From Bacteroidota bacterium (lineage in GTDB: Bacteria > Bacteroidota > Bacteroidia > Chitinophagales > UBA2359): a stretch of 41,845 bases of DNA. This document shows positions 32,672 through 39,907 of the stretch, in pieces. Numbering within the stretch: the first letter of the stretch is position 1; each line of letters opens with the position of its first letter. The notes below the pieces were generated by a model. The model searched no databases and had not been told where the DNA came from. It saw nothing but the letters and a program-made list of their open reading frames with translations. Both the position numbers and the translations under genes were made by a program. Location: the NCBI GenBank assembly GCA_020630215.1, contig JAHDBT010000009.1, forward strand, positions 1-41,845, given 5' to 3'.

Positions 32672-33382
32672 ATGGCTAAAAGTAAAAAAAATAACAAAGG
32701 CAGTGATTTTTCGTTTGCAGATTTTGTAAAAAAACTAAAAGGAGATAAACCAACTGACGTACGAGCGGTTGAAACAACTAAAGAGCGAAAATATTTTTTG
32801 ATAGTATGTGAAGGAGAAAGAACAGAACCTAATTACTTCAAGTCTTATAAAAAGAAATTGCCCAAAGATATGCTTGATACGATTGATATTTCGGGAGAGG
32901 GAGATAATACAATAGGAGTAGTGCAGAAAGCAATTGCGTCTAGAGACAACAGAGCAGTATCTGTTACTTTGCCTCCTTATGACGAAGTATGGGCGGTGTT
33001 TGATAGAGATAGTTTTCCTGCTAAAAGAGTTAACGAAGCCATTCAAATTGCAAAAGCAAATGGAATACATGATGGTTTTTCAAATGAAGCATTTGAGCTT
33101 TGGTATGTATTGCATTTCCAATACCTAGATACAGGTATAAGCCGACACCAATACATTGAAGTACTCAATAGGATATTTCAACATAATTTAGGGAAAAAAT
33201 ATACAAAGAATGATCCTAATATCTACAACGATTTAGAAGAGATTGGGAACAAAGAATTAGCCAAAAAGTTTGCCCAAAAACTCCGCAATCTATTTACAGC
33301 AGACTTGCCTGCTGATTCTAAACCATTAACTAATATAGATTTGCTTGTATCAAGTTTAGAAGAATATATTAACGAGAGTTAA
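32672..33382 (+). CDS. RloB-family protein, Toprim-like putative effector
   Basis: A 236-residue protein of the RloB family (AbiLii-like). The N-terminal 35 residues are basic and probably disordered. The core has CEGERTEPNYF (46-56), where E47 occupies the Toprim-type acidic position; FDRD (110-113) supplies the D-x-D pair D111 and D113; SNEAFELWYVLHF (137-149) is the family signature. Together these suggest a metal-dependent nuclease acting on DNA or RNA. It follows the ATPase gene with a 10-base gap and should be co-translated with it. Similar proteins occur in abortive-infection loci. The exact substrate cannot be read from the sequence. Confidence 0.85.
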   Translation: MAKSKKNNKGSDFSFADFVKKLKGDKPTDVRAVETTKERKYFLIVCEGERTEPNYFKSYKKKLPKDMLDTIDISGEGDNTIGVVQKAIASRDNRAVSVTLPPYDEVWAVFDRDSFPAKRVNEAIQIAKANGIHDGFSNEAFELWYVLHFQYLDTGISRHQYIEVLNRIFQHNLGKKYTKNDPNIYNDLEEIGNKELAKKFAQKLRNLFTADLPADSKPLTNIDLLVSSLEEYINES

Positions 33383-33667
33383 AAAAGCCAGCACGTACAT
33401 CCCCTAACATTTCCTACCTAATAACATACTACAATCAAACAAAATCCACATTTGTTTTCCCTTAACATTCTTATCATTTAGAAGGTTTTCTCGCCTAAAT
33501 TCACGTTTGTTCATTTGTTAATATTAAATAAAAAGTATAGTTTTACTTTTAAATAAGTCCAATACTGTTACTAAGCACCTCACCAATAATAGTGGAAATT
33601 TTCTATTCCATCCTTTATAATTACGCATGTGCGTTAAATATATTGTTCTTAACCTAAAATTACCATC

Positions 33668-35866
33668 ATGAAAACCAACAAACATTTTTCTCTTTCCTGG
33701 AGAACCTTAATGACCTATTTACTCCTTTTCTTTGCATCCATAAACATTGCATTTGCCCAAGAGGGCGAGGACGATGTAACAGAATGTCCGTATTTTAGCG
33801 TGTCTAGTACCGATTCGATAGGCGTTGGGTTTTCGCTTATCTCTACAGATATTGAGGCAACAATTAGTGGCGTAATAGCCAATGTGGTAGTTGAGCAGAC
33901 TTACTACAATGCAGGAGATGTGGAAGTTGATGCAACTTATGTTTTTCCCATGTCTACAAATGCCGCTATTTATGGTATGGAAATGATACTGAATGACGAA
34001 ACCATTGTAGCAGAGATTAAACGGAAGGCAGAAGCGGAAACCATTTTTGAAAACGCAGATAGTACTGGACTCACCGCCTCCCTCCTAGAACAAGAAAAAC
34101 CCAATGTATTTCAAATGAGCCTAGCCAATATTCAACCTGGAGATGACTTGAGCATTAGAATGGTGTATACCGAATTATTGATTCCAACCAATGGCGTTTA
34201 CCAATTTGTGTTTCCTAGTATTGTAGGACCAAGGTTTACTACAGGTGGAGAGCCATGGGTCAATCAAGCTGCTATTGATGCCATTCCGTTATCTGCAACC
34301 GCCCTCAACATCAACCTAAAAATAAATGGGGGAATGACGGTCAATGCAGCATGTACATCGCACAGCACTACTTTTGACTATGATGGAAATTCGGCAGAAA
34401 CCATTTTAAATACCAATCCCGGCAACGATTTTATTGTTAATTACACCCTCGACCATAATGACATAGAAACAGGATTATTATTATACGAAGGGGAGGAGGA
34501 GAATTTCTTTTTATCTATGATTCAGCCAGCAATGCCCGATGTAGCATTTGATAGTCCGCAACGAGAATACGTTTTTATTATGGATGTATCAGGTTCTATG
34601 AGTGGCACACCCATTGAAACATCGAAAACACTCATTACCAATTTATTGAACGACCTAAATCTGGAGGATAAATTTAATATCCTATTTTTTGCAGGTGGGG
34701 CAGCTACCTTATCGCCAAACTCCTTACCTGTTACTGGCGAAAATATAGATATGGCGATTGATATGATTGAGGGAATAAATGCTGGAGGTAGTACGATGCT
34801 TTTACCTGCTATGCAACAGGCATTAGATATGGAAGGTACAGAAGGTTATTCAAGAACATTTGTGATACTGACCGATGGCTACGTTACTGTAGAAAAAGAA
34901 GCCTATGAGTTAATTCGAGACAATCTTAATGAAGCCAATTTCTTTTCTTTTGGTATAGGAACCTCTGTAAATCGATTTATTATTGAAGGCATTGCTTATG
35001 TAGGAGAAGGCGAACCTTTTATTGTTACAGACGAAACTGATGCGGCAGAAATGGCAGCAACCTTTAAAGAATATATTGAAAAACCAGTGCTTACCAATAT
35101 TGAGGCTATTTTTGAGGGCATTGATGTATATGATGTAGAACCGCTTACTATTCCTGATGTATTTGCAGAACGACCTATTATTATATATGGCAAATACAAC
35201 AGTCCTGCCGAAGGAAGTATTGCTATTTCGGGCGACTATGCAGATGGGGGAGTTGCTAGTTCTTTAGACTTTGCCGATTATACCGATAACATGGAGGAGA
35301 ATATTGCTTTACAATATTTATGGGCTAGAAAAAAGATTAAGCTAATGTCGGATTATGGAATTGCAAGTAATGAAACAGACACCATTAGTATTGAAGAAGA
35401 AATTACTCAACTAGGATTAAAGTATAGCCTAGTAACCGAATTTACTTCCTTTGTTGCGGTAGATAGTAGTGCCGTAACTACTACTAGTGGCGGTACTGAT
35501 GGCACAACAGGAGACGATTTTAATGGTGTTGGTATTGGTTTTGGTGGTGGTATTATTTCTGATGTAAAGGAGTCATACACTATGGAGACAGGAAAAGATT
35601 ATATGCAAATTTTAGGGCAAGTTATTGGAGCAGAAAAATTGCTTAAACTCCAATTACAAGGAATTAAATCTTTTGAAGATAAAAGCCTCTCTTTACAAAT
35701 TACCAGTTTAAACGGACAAGTACTTTCTATACATACTTTAAATGTGGAAGGGCTAGAAGATATACTAAGCCTATCAGTAGGGGAGTTACCTTCTGGACTG
35801 TATTTAGCATCGCTCAAATATGATGATAAAGAGATATTGGATGTTGAAAAATTTATAGTTAAGTAA
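33668..35866 (+). CDS. Secreted VIT and VWA domain protein with T9SS sorting domain
   Basis: A 732-residue exported protein. Signal peptide about 1-31 (cleavage after AFA). A VIT domain (about 45-165) as in inter-alpha-trypsin inhibitor heavy chains: VVVEQTYYNAG, YVFPM, and the E-I-K-R-K-A-E-A segment. A von Willebrand A domain (about 300-460) has an intact metal site, D306-V-S308-G-S310, and ILTDG. Residues about 650-732 are a T9SS type A sorting domain with SLNGQVLSI and LPSGLYLASLK. A Gly/Thr-rich linker (about 600-640) precedes it. VIT/VWA proteins mediate adhesion or matrix binding; here it would be displayed on the surface by the same secretion system as the giant protein. It is followed by a strong terminator and is probably monocistronic. 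Confidence 0.88.
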   Translation: MKTNKHFSLSWRTLMTYLLLFFASINIAFAQEGEDDVTECPYFSVSSTDSIGVGFSLISTDIEATISGVIANVVVEQTYYNAGDVEVDATYVFPMSTNAAIYGMEMILNDETIVAEIKRKAEAETIFENADSTGLTASLLEQEKPNVFQMSLANIQPGDDLSIRMVYTELLIPTNGVYQFVFPSIVGPRFTTGGEPWVNQAAIDAIPLSATALNINLKINGGMTVNAACTSHSTTFDYDGNSAETILNTNPGNDFIVNYTLDHNDIETGLLLYEGEEENFFLSMIQPAMPDVAFDSPQREYVFIMDVSGSMSGTPIETSKTLITNLLNDLNLEDKFNILFFAGGAATLSPNSLPVTGENIDMAIDMIEGINAGGSTMLLPAMQQALDMEGTEGYSRTFVILTDGYVTVEKEAYELIRDNLNEANFFSFGIGTSVNRFIIEGIAYVGEGEPFIVTDETDAAEMAATFKEYIEKPVLTNIEAIFEGIDVYDVEPLTIPDVFAERPIIIYGKYNSPAEGSIAISGDYADGGVASSLDFADYTDNMEENIALQYLWARKKIKLMSDYGIASNETDTISIEEEITQLGLKYSLVTEFTSFVAVDSSAVTTTSGGTDGTTGDDFNGVGIGFGGGIISDVKESYTMETGKDYMQILGQVIGAEKLLKLQLQGIKSFEDKSLSLQITSLNGQVLSIHTLNVEGLEDILSLSVGELPSGLYLASLKYDDKEILDVEKFIVK

Positions 35867-35890
35867 TTAATCAACTTTATAATAAAAAAA

Positions 35891-35962
35891 GTAAAATGTA
35901 CTTTGAGTTTTCTCATTCACTAAGTGAAAGTGGAAAAATAAAGTGCATTTTGCTTTTTTTTT
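35891..35962 (+). terminator. Hairpin terminator of the VIT/VWA gene
   Basis: A 14-bp stem with G-U pairs (GTAAAATGTACTTT at 35891-35904 and AAAGTGCATTTTGC at 35940-35953) is followed by nine Ts (35954-35962). The loop contains TCTCATTCACTAAGTG (35911-35926), an exact 16-base match to 41-56 at the left edge of the window, so part of it is a dispersed repeat. Confidence 0.8.
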
Positions 35963-36015
35963 ATTGCCAATAAAAATTTTATTTATAGTGGTAGGACTTG
36001 ATTAATTAAACAAAT

Positions 36016-36798
36016 TTAAACCGTTAAATCCCAAGTATCCTCCAACCATTTTTTATCCTTATGCGCCGTTAAATCAAACTGAATAGGGCAAACCGAAACA
36101 TAATTATTTTCTAAAGCATATTCGTCTGTATCAGCTGCATTATCATGATTAACAAACTCGCCCATCAACCAATAATATTTTCTACCAATAGGATCGGTTC
36201 GTTCCTCAAAAGCTTCTACCCAATTAGCTTGTGCTTGTCGGCAAATTTTTAGTCCTTTTATTTTAGTTAAAGGTCCATCTGGCACATTTACATTTAGCAA
36301 ATGGCAGGGCGGCATTCCTTGTGTATCTATTTTTTTAATAATCGTTTGCACAATGGCTTTAGCAGCCGTTAAATCTGCTTTGTGGTCGAAACTTAGGTGA
36401 GAAAAACCAATAGACGGAATGCCACTCATAGCCGCTTCCATAGCTGCCGCGATTGTACCCGAGTAAATTACATTAACCGAGCTATTGCTCCCATGATTAA
36501 TACCCGAAACACACAAGTCAGGTTTTTCATCCAGTACTTTATCGAGGGCTAATTTTACACAATCTACGGGCGTACCATAACAGGCATAAGCCGTCACATT
36601 CTCCAAATCATTAAATACCGATACTTCCTTTAGGCGCAAAGGCGTACGAATAGTTAATGCCGAACTCATCGCCGATTGTGGTTCGGCAGGGGCTACGACT
36701 ACTACTTTTCCAAAAGGCTGCACGGCTTCTACTAATGCACGTATACCAGGTGCGTACACACTATCATCGTTGCTTACTAAAATGATTTTTTCTTTCAT
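36016..36798 (-). CDS. surE: 5'/3'-nucleotidase SurE
   Basis: A 260-residue metal-dependent phosphatase acting on nucleoside 5'- and 3'-monophosphates (and in some bacteria short polyphosphate or RNA ends). The metal ligands are in place: D11 and D12 in SNDDSVYAPGI, S42 in PQSAMSS, and N101 in VSGINHGSN. The usual NDDG has become NDDS (S13), a minor variation. The YSGTIAAAMEAAMSGIPSIGFS segment is the conserved dimer core. The C-terminal part (about 160-260) is the variable swapping arm. A -7 promoter element lies 27-34 bases upstream of the start. It converges on the VIT/VWA gene. Confidence 0.93.
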   Translation of the reverse strand: MKEKIILVSNDDSVYAPGIRALVEAVQPFGKVVVVAPAEPQSAMSSALTIRTPLRLKEVSVFNDLENVTAYACYGTPVDCVKLALDKVLDEKPDLCVSGINHGSNSSVNVIYSGTIAAAMEAAMSGIPSIGFSHLSFDHKADLTAAKAIVQTIIKKIDTQGMPPCHLLNVNVPDGPLTKIKGLKICRQAQANWVEAFEERTDPIGRKYYWLMGEFVNHDNAADTDEYALENNYVSVCPIQFDLTAHKDKKWLEDTWDLTV

Positions 36799-36824
36799 TA
36801 CTGCACTATTTTTTTTAAGAGGAA

Positions 36825-36832
36825 CAAAGGTA
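36825..36832 (-). promoter_or_regulatory. Putative -7 element of surE
   Basis: Read on the minus strand, TACCTTTG followed by TT fits TAnnTTTG. It lies 27 bases upstream of the surE ATG. No clear TTTG is found at the -33 position. Confidence 0.5.
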
Positions 36833-37029
36833 CATTTTTTATTTTAAGTAGGAATTATAGGTTGCTGATGTTTGTTAAGACAAAATAAAAACGATTACTC
36901 AAAAAACGCTAATGAAACTTAATTTTAGTCAATGAAGTTAATAAGGTGAATGCCAGCCATTTTGTAAGCTTTTTTCTGCAAAATGGGTAGAACTGGTGAA
37001 TGCTAAAATACTTAAACACCAAATTAACA

Positions 37030-37470
37030 ATGATAACATTTAAAGAAATTACCAAAGAAAACCTATTTAGTATTTTAAGACTAAAAGTGCACGACCATCA
37101 AAATGATCAAGTAGCCTCTAATGCGGTTTCGATTGCCGAAGGGCATTATGATAAAAATGCTTGGTTTAGGGGGATTTTTAAAGAAGACGAAGCGGTAGGT
37201 TTTGTGATGCTAGATTTTGATCACAAAGAAAAAGAATATGGCGTATGGCGTTTTATGATAGATAAAAAACATCAAGGAAAAGGATATGGACGTGCCTCGA
37301 TGGATTTGATTAAGCAAGTGATAAAAGAAAAAGTGCCAGAGGTTACAGAATTTTATTTGTCGTATGTACCAAAGGAAGAGGGCGGCGCAGATGAATTTTA
37401 TAGAAAGATGGGATTTAAAGATACAGGGGAAATTTCTCATGGAGAAAAGGTGATGTGTTTTAAGTACTAA
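37030..37470 (+). CDS. GNAT acetyltransferase, BltD/polyamine-type
   Basis: A 146-residue GNAT enzyme. The acetyl-CoA pyrophosphate loop is Q82-G-K-G-Y-G-R87 within FMIDKKHQGKGYGRA. The N-terminal LRLKVHDHQNDQVASNAVSIAE (17-38) and the later YLSYVPKEEGGADEFYRKMGF closely follow Bacillus BltD, a spermine/spermidine acetyltransferase. Acetylation of a polyamine is therefore the best guess. The start ATG at 37030 is preferred over the in-frame ATG at 37000 because the conserved domain begins with ITFKEIT. A 222-bp repeat element begins directly after the stop codon. Confidence 0.82.
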   Translation: MITFKEITKENLFSILRLKVHDHQNDQVASNAVSIAEGHYDKNAWFRGIFKEDEAVGFVMLDFDHKEKEYGVWRFMIDKKHQGKGYGRASMDLIKQVIKEKVPEVTEFYLSYVPKEEGGADEFYRKMGFKDTGEISHGEKVMCFKY

Positions 37471-37692
37471 GTGAAAGTGACAAAATAAAAGGAACCATTA
37501 TTACTTATCGTATGTTTGCCCAATCCTGCGTTACAAATGCTCGCAATAGCTCGCTATTGGCCATTCGTCCGCAAGCGGTTCTCTACACTTAAATATCAAA
37601 AGGGATATTTATTTTACTGCGTAAAAACCGTTCGTTCATAGCTTGAACAAAACAATCGCGCATAATGGTTCATTTTATTTATCCCTTTTCAC
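37471..37692. mobile_element. 222-bp non-autonomous element with inverted ends
   Basis: Ends at 37471-37501 and 37662-37692 are imperfect inverted copies sharing GTGAAA, AAATAAAA and GAACCATTAT. The interior carries ATCCTGCGTTACAAATGCTC (from about 37514), which matches the interior of the element at 40386-40544 in the opposite orientation with two differences. No coding capacity. The right end continues as CACCATCCCTAAG, also found at about 170-182 near the left edge of the window. No clear target duplication is visible. Confidence 0.65.
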
Positions 37693-37710
37693 CATCCCTA
37701 AGGATAATTT

Positions 37711-37807
37711 TCTAGCCATCCGAGCAACAATTAACTAGTAGGAACCTATCGCATTTTATTTGCTAATATCAAATAAAATAGATAGCTTTACATTTAAACA
37801 AACTAGT
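37711..37807. repeat. 97-bp direct repeat, copy A
   Basis: Begins TCTAGCCATCCGAGCA and ends ACAAACTAGT. It is about 85-90 percent identical, without gaps, to 38934-39030. It lies upstream of the histidine-kinase fragment. Confidence 0.8.
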
Positions 37808-37853
37808 GGCTCAGAACATAAGTTTCTGATGATTAAGCCGCAGGATATACTCA

Positions 37854-38015
37854 ACCACATTGGGTTTTGTGCAAATAGTTGTTTAATTATTACATCAAGC
37901 GAGACGCTTGAAGCCCGTTACGCTCCAGCCGGTAGGCTTGTAGCAAAAAAGATAACCTACTGTAATAAATATCGAAAATAGTAACTTATAGAAAATGCAC
38001 AAAACCCAATGTGGT
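37854..38015. mobile_element. 162-bp non-autonomous element with perfect 20-bp inverted ends
   Basis: The ends are exact reverse complements: ACCACATTGGGTTTTGTGCA at 37854-37873 and its complement at 37996-38015. The interior contains GCGAGACGCTTG and GCCGGTAGGCTTG, motifs of dispersed repeats, and no gene. It sits between copy A of the 97-bp repeat and its second conserved block (about 38067-38117). The corresponding stretch of copy B is only about 22 bp and lacks it, so it appears to be an insertion into copy A. Confidence 0.75.
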
Positions 38016-38066
38016 CTAGTATAAAAAGCCAAGGCTTGGGTCATCAAGAACTTAGGTTTTGAGTCC

Positions 38067-38117
38067 CTAAGTAATGTAGTTGGGTTTGCTTGGGGGAGTT
38101 GCGTATAGAAACAAGTT
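38067..38117. repeat. Second block of the leader repeat, copy A
   Basis: CTAAGTAATGTAGTTGG through ACAAGTT matches 39053-39104 (CTAAATAATGTAGTTGG through ACAAGTT) with a few changes. Each block ends about 45-100 bases before a gene start, so the two-block repeat behaves as a shared leader. Confidence 0.7.
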
Positions 38118-38162
38118 AGCTGTAATAGTGCTTGAAAAAAAACGTACTAAAAATAACGTTGA

Positions 38163-38819
38163 ATGAAGGTGAAAAAAAACGAATTCAGTAGCGAAAGTCG
38201 AGCACAAATTGCACACGATTTTCGAATTGTAATTGGGAATGTATATAATTTAAACGAACTTCTTTTTGAAGAAATCGGTTCTCAAATAAATCCAGAAGCC
38301 AAAAAAATTATCAAACTAATCGTCGAACAATGTAAGTTAGGATTTGAACTTACGGAAGAAATTATTTCTGAAAGTAGCGTGAAAACTATATTGCTGAACG
38401 AATTATTGGAACAACAAATTCGATTATATAAATATCGTGTAATTCCCAAAAACATAAACTTGAAAACCAAAGTTGCAGAAAACTCCATTTTTATCAAAAC
38501 AAATCCAGTCAAATTAATCCGAATATTGAACAATTTTATTGATAATGCAATTAAATTTACACACAGAAATGGCGAAATAGAAATTTGTTTGAGCGAAAAC
38601 AAAATAATAAGCGTAAAAGATTCGGGAATTGGAATAAAAAAAGAATTTCACAACAAAATCTTTGAACTAAAAAATCAATATTTAAGAAACGGAACAGAAG
38701 AAGAATTATCGAGCGGTTTAGGGTTAAATATTTGCAAACAATTAGCGGATGAATTAAACGCAAAAATTTGGCTTGAAAGTAAAGAAAACGAAGGGACAAC
38801 ATTTTTTTTAGAACTATAA
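38163..38819 (+). CDS. Orphan histidine kinase core without sensor domain
   Basis: A 218-residue protein made only of kinase parts. QIAHDFR places the phospho-acceptor at H18 in a degenerate HisKA-like helix pair (about 10-75). The ATPase domain (about 105-218) has the N box with N124 and N128 in NNFIDNAIKF, the G1 box DSGIG (153-157), and the G2 box SGLGLNICKQLA (184-195). There is no sensor, membrane segment, HAMP or receiver domain, and no response regulator beside it. It may be a captured or truncated kinase, or a soluble kinase that joins another sensor. It sits between two copies of a 97-bp repeat, which suggests cassette-like acquisition. Confidence 0.75.
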   Translation: MKVKKNEFSSESRAQIAHDFRIVIGNVYNLNELLFEEIGSQINPEAKKIIKLIVEQCKLGFELTEEIISESSVKTILLNELLEQQIRLYKYRVIPKNINLKTKVAENSIFIKTNPVKLIRILNNFIDNAIKFTHRNGEIEICLSENKIISVKDSGIGIKKEFHNKIFELKNQYLRNGTEEELSSGLGLNICKQLADELNAKIWLESKENEGTTFFLEL

Positions 38820-39201
38820 AAAATGAAGAAATTCACGGTAGGAGGAACAATCACTTTCACCTGTCAAGACTTCATTTGATTTTTGAATATGATGTAAAGT
38901 GGACTTATGAACAATCACCAAAATTTAGCGATTTCTAGTCATCCGAGCAGCGATTAATTACTAGGAACCTACCGTATTTTATTTGTTAATATCAACTAAA
39001 ATAGATAGCTTTACATTTGCACAAACTAGTTATCCCAACACTAATAGAAGGCTAAATAATGTAGTTGGTTTTTTTGGGAGGGGAGTTGTGTATATAAACA
39101 AGTTGTGCACCATTAGAAAAAAAACAAAACGCTGAAACCAAGAAATAACGATAGAAAATAAAAATTAAATATCTATTTTGTAACGAAAAAAAATTGTGAA
39201 T
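38820..39201. other. 382-bp non-coding stretch with repeat copy B and a possible gene remnant
   Basis: Bases about 38822-38937 can be read as a short open stretch ending in FEYDVKWTYEQSPKFSDF and a TAG, which looks like protein but has no recognised family and no start; it may be the tail of a lost gene. Copy B of the leader repeat follows (38934-39030 and 39053-39104), then an A-rich run before the DUF3703 gene. TTTACATTTGC at about 39010 contains TACATTTG, a possible -7 element. Confidence 0.45.
38934..39030. repeat. 97-bp direct repeat, copy B
   Basis: Begins TCTAGTCATCCGAGCA and ends ACAAACTAGT; the partner of 37711-37807. It lies between the histidine-kinase gene and the DUF3703 gene. 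Confidence 0.8.
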
Positions 39202-39576
39202 ATGAAATTTTACACTTCCATTCCAATAGGTTTGAAACCGTTCTATAATTCAGAATTAGAAAAATATAAACATGAATATGTAAACGGAAATTTGAATGCT
39301 GCATGGAATCATTTAGAACGAGCACATATACTCGGTCAAAAATATCCATATGCTCATACTTATGTTCATTGGAAAATGCTTCAATTCGGAATTAAAATCA
39401 AGAGTGGAAAAGAAATCATTGGTCAAATCCCAAGATTGATATTCGGCGGAGTAAAATCGTTTGTAGGAAAGATTCCTGTTGGAAATCCAGGAGGAGTAAA
39501 TGTTCCTCCACTCAAACCATTTCCAATCGAAAAAGAATTGCAAGAAATATTTATTAAGGCAGGTGTCGAAGAATAA
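39202..39576 (+). CDS. DUF3703 family protein
   Basis: A 124-residue cytosolic protein of unknown function. The family pattern is clear: LERAHILGQ (about 38-46), then a histidine-rich H-x-x-x-H-W-K-M-L region (about 52-63), GQIPRL, and the end GNPGGVNVPPLKPFPIEKEL. The conserved histidines and Glu could bind metal, but no activity is established. The ATG at 39202 is preferred; a GTG lies two codons earlier. An attC-like structure begins 12 bases after the stop codon, and a matching GTTGTGC lies upstream at 39102-39108, so the gene resembles a mobile cassette. Confidence 0.8.
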   Translation: MKFYTSIPIGLKPFYNSELEKYKHEYVNGNLNAAWNHLERAHILGQKYPYAHTYVHWKMLQFGIKIKSGKEIIGQIPRLIFGGVKSFVGKIPVGNPGGVNVPPLKPFPIEKELQEIFIKAGVEE

Positions 39577-39588
39577 AAAAGAAAACGG

Positions 39589-39655
39589 TGCACAATAATT
39601 AAAATAATTAAGTCTGAATGTGGCTGGCAAGCCTAACATTCAGATAGTGTTGTAC
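39589..39655 (+). repeat. attC-like foldable site after the DUF3703 gene
   Basis: Outer arms TGCACAA (39589-39595) and TTGTACA pair with one G-U; GTTGTAC is at 39649-39655. Inside is a hairpin: TCTGAATGT (39613-39621) pairs perfectly with ACATTCAGA (39636-39644), and GGCT/AGCC extends the stem with a TA bulge (39634-39635). Two short arms, a stem and unpaired bases over 67 bp recall integron attC sites, although GTTGTAC deviates from the GTTRRRY consensus. Confidence 0.45.
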
Positions 39656-39907
39656 AGAACCGCTTGTGATTCGGAGTCATTAATTACTATTTTTTTGGAA
39701 GTTTGATTTTGCTATTATGGGGATTCAATAGCTTAGAGGGATGGATTGGCGCTTGCTTGGATATTATATTTTTCAAAATATCTATTGCCTTTTGCTAGAA
39801 AAAAACACTTTTTGTACTTTTTCAAAACCCTAAATGACCATTTAGAGGCATTTTTGTTGGATAGCGGCCATAGCTATGCCATACCTCTAAAGAAGTTCAA
39901 AAAAAGA
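39656..39907. other. Non-coding stretch between the attC-like site and the IS91 remnant
   Basis: Together with the attC-like site this forms a gap of about 330 bp. No plausible gene. It contains small palindromes (ATATTTTTCAAAATAT near 39770 and TAAATGACCATTTA near 39831) that may belong to the end of the IS91-type element. Confidence 0.35.

Noticed and set aside
31393-33382. Retron, Septu or PARIS system
   Set aside because: No reverse transcriptase or msr/msd-like RNA is present, and the second protein has RloB signatures rather than the HNH (Septu) or DUF4435 (PARIS AriB) type.
37760-37981. Open frame of 73 codons on the plus strand
   Set aside because: It runs through the 97-bp repeat and the 162-bp inverted-repeat element; composition is that of the repeats and it matches no protein pattern.
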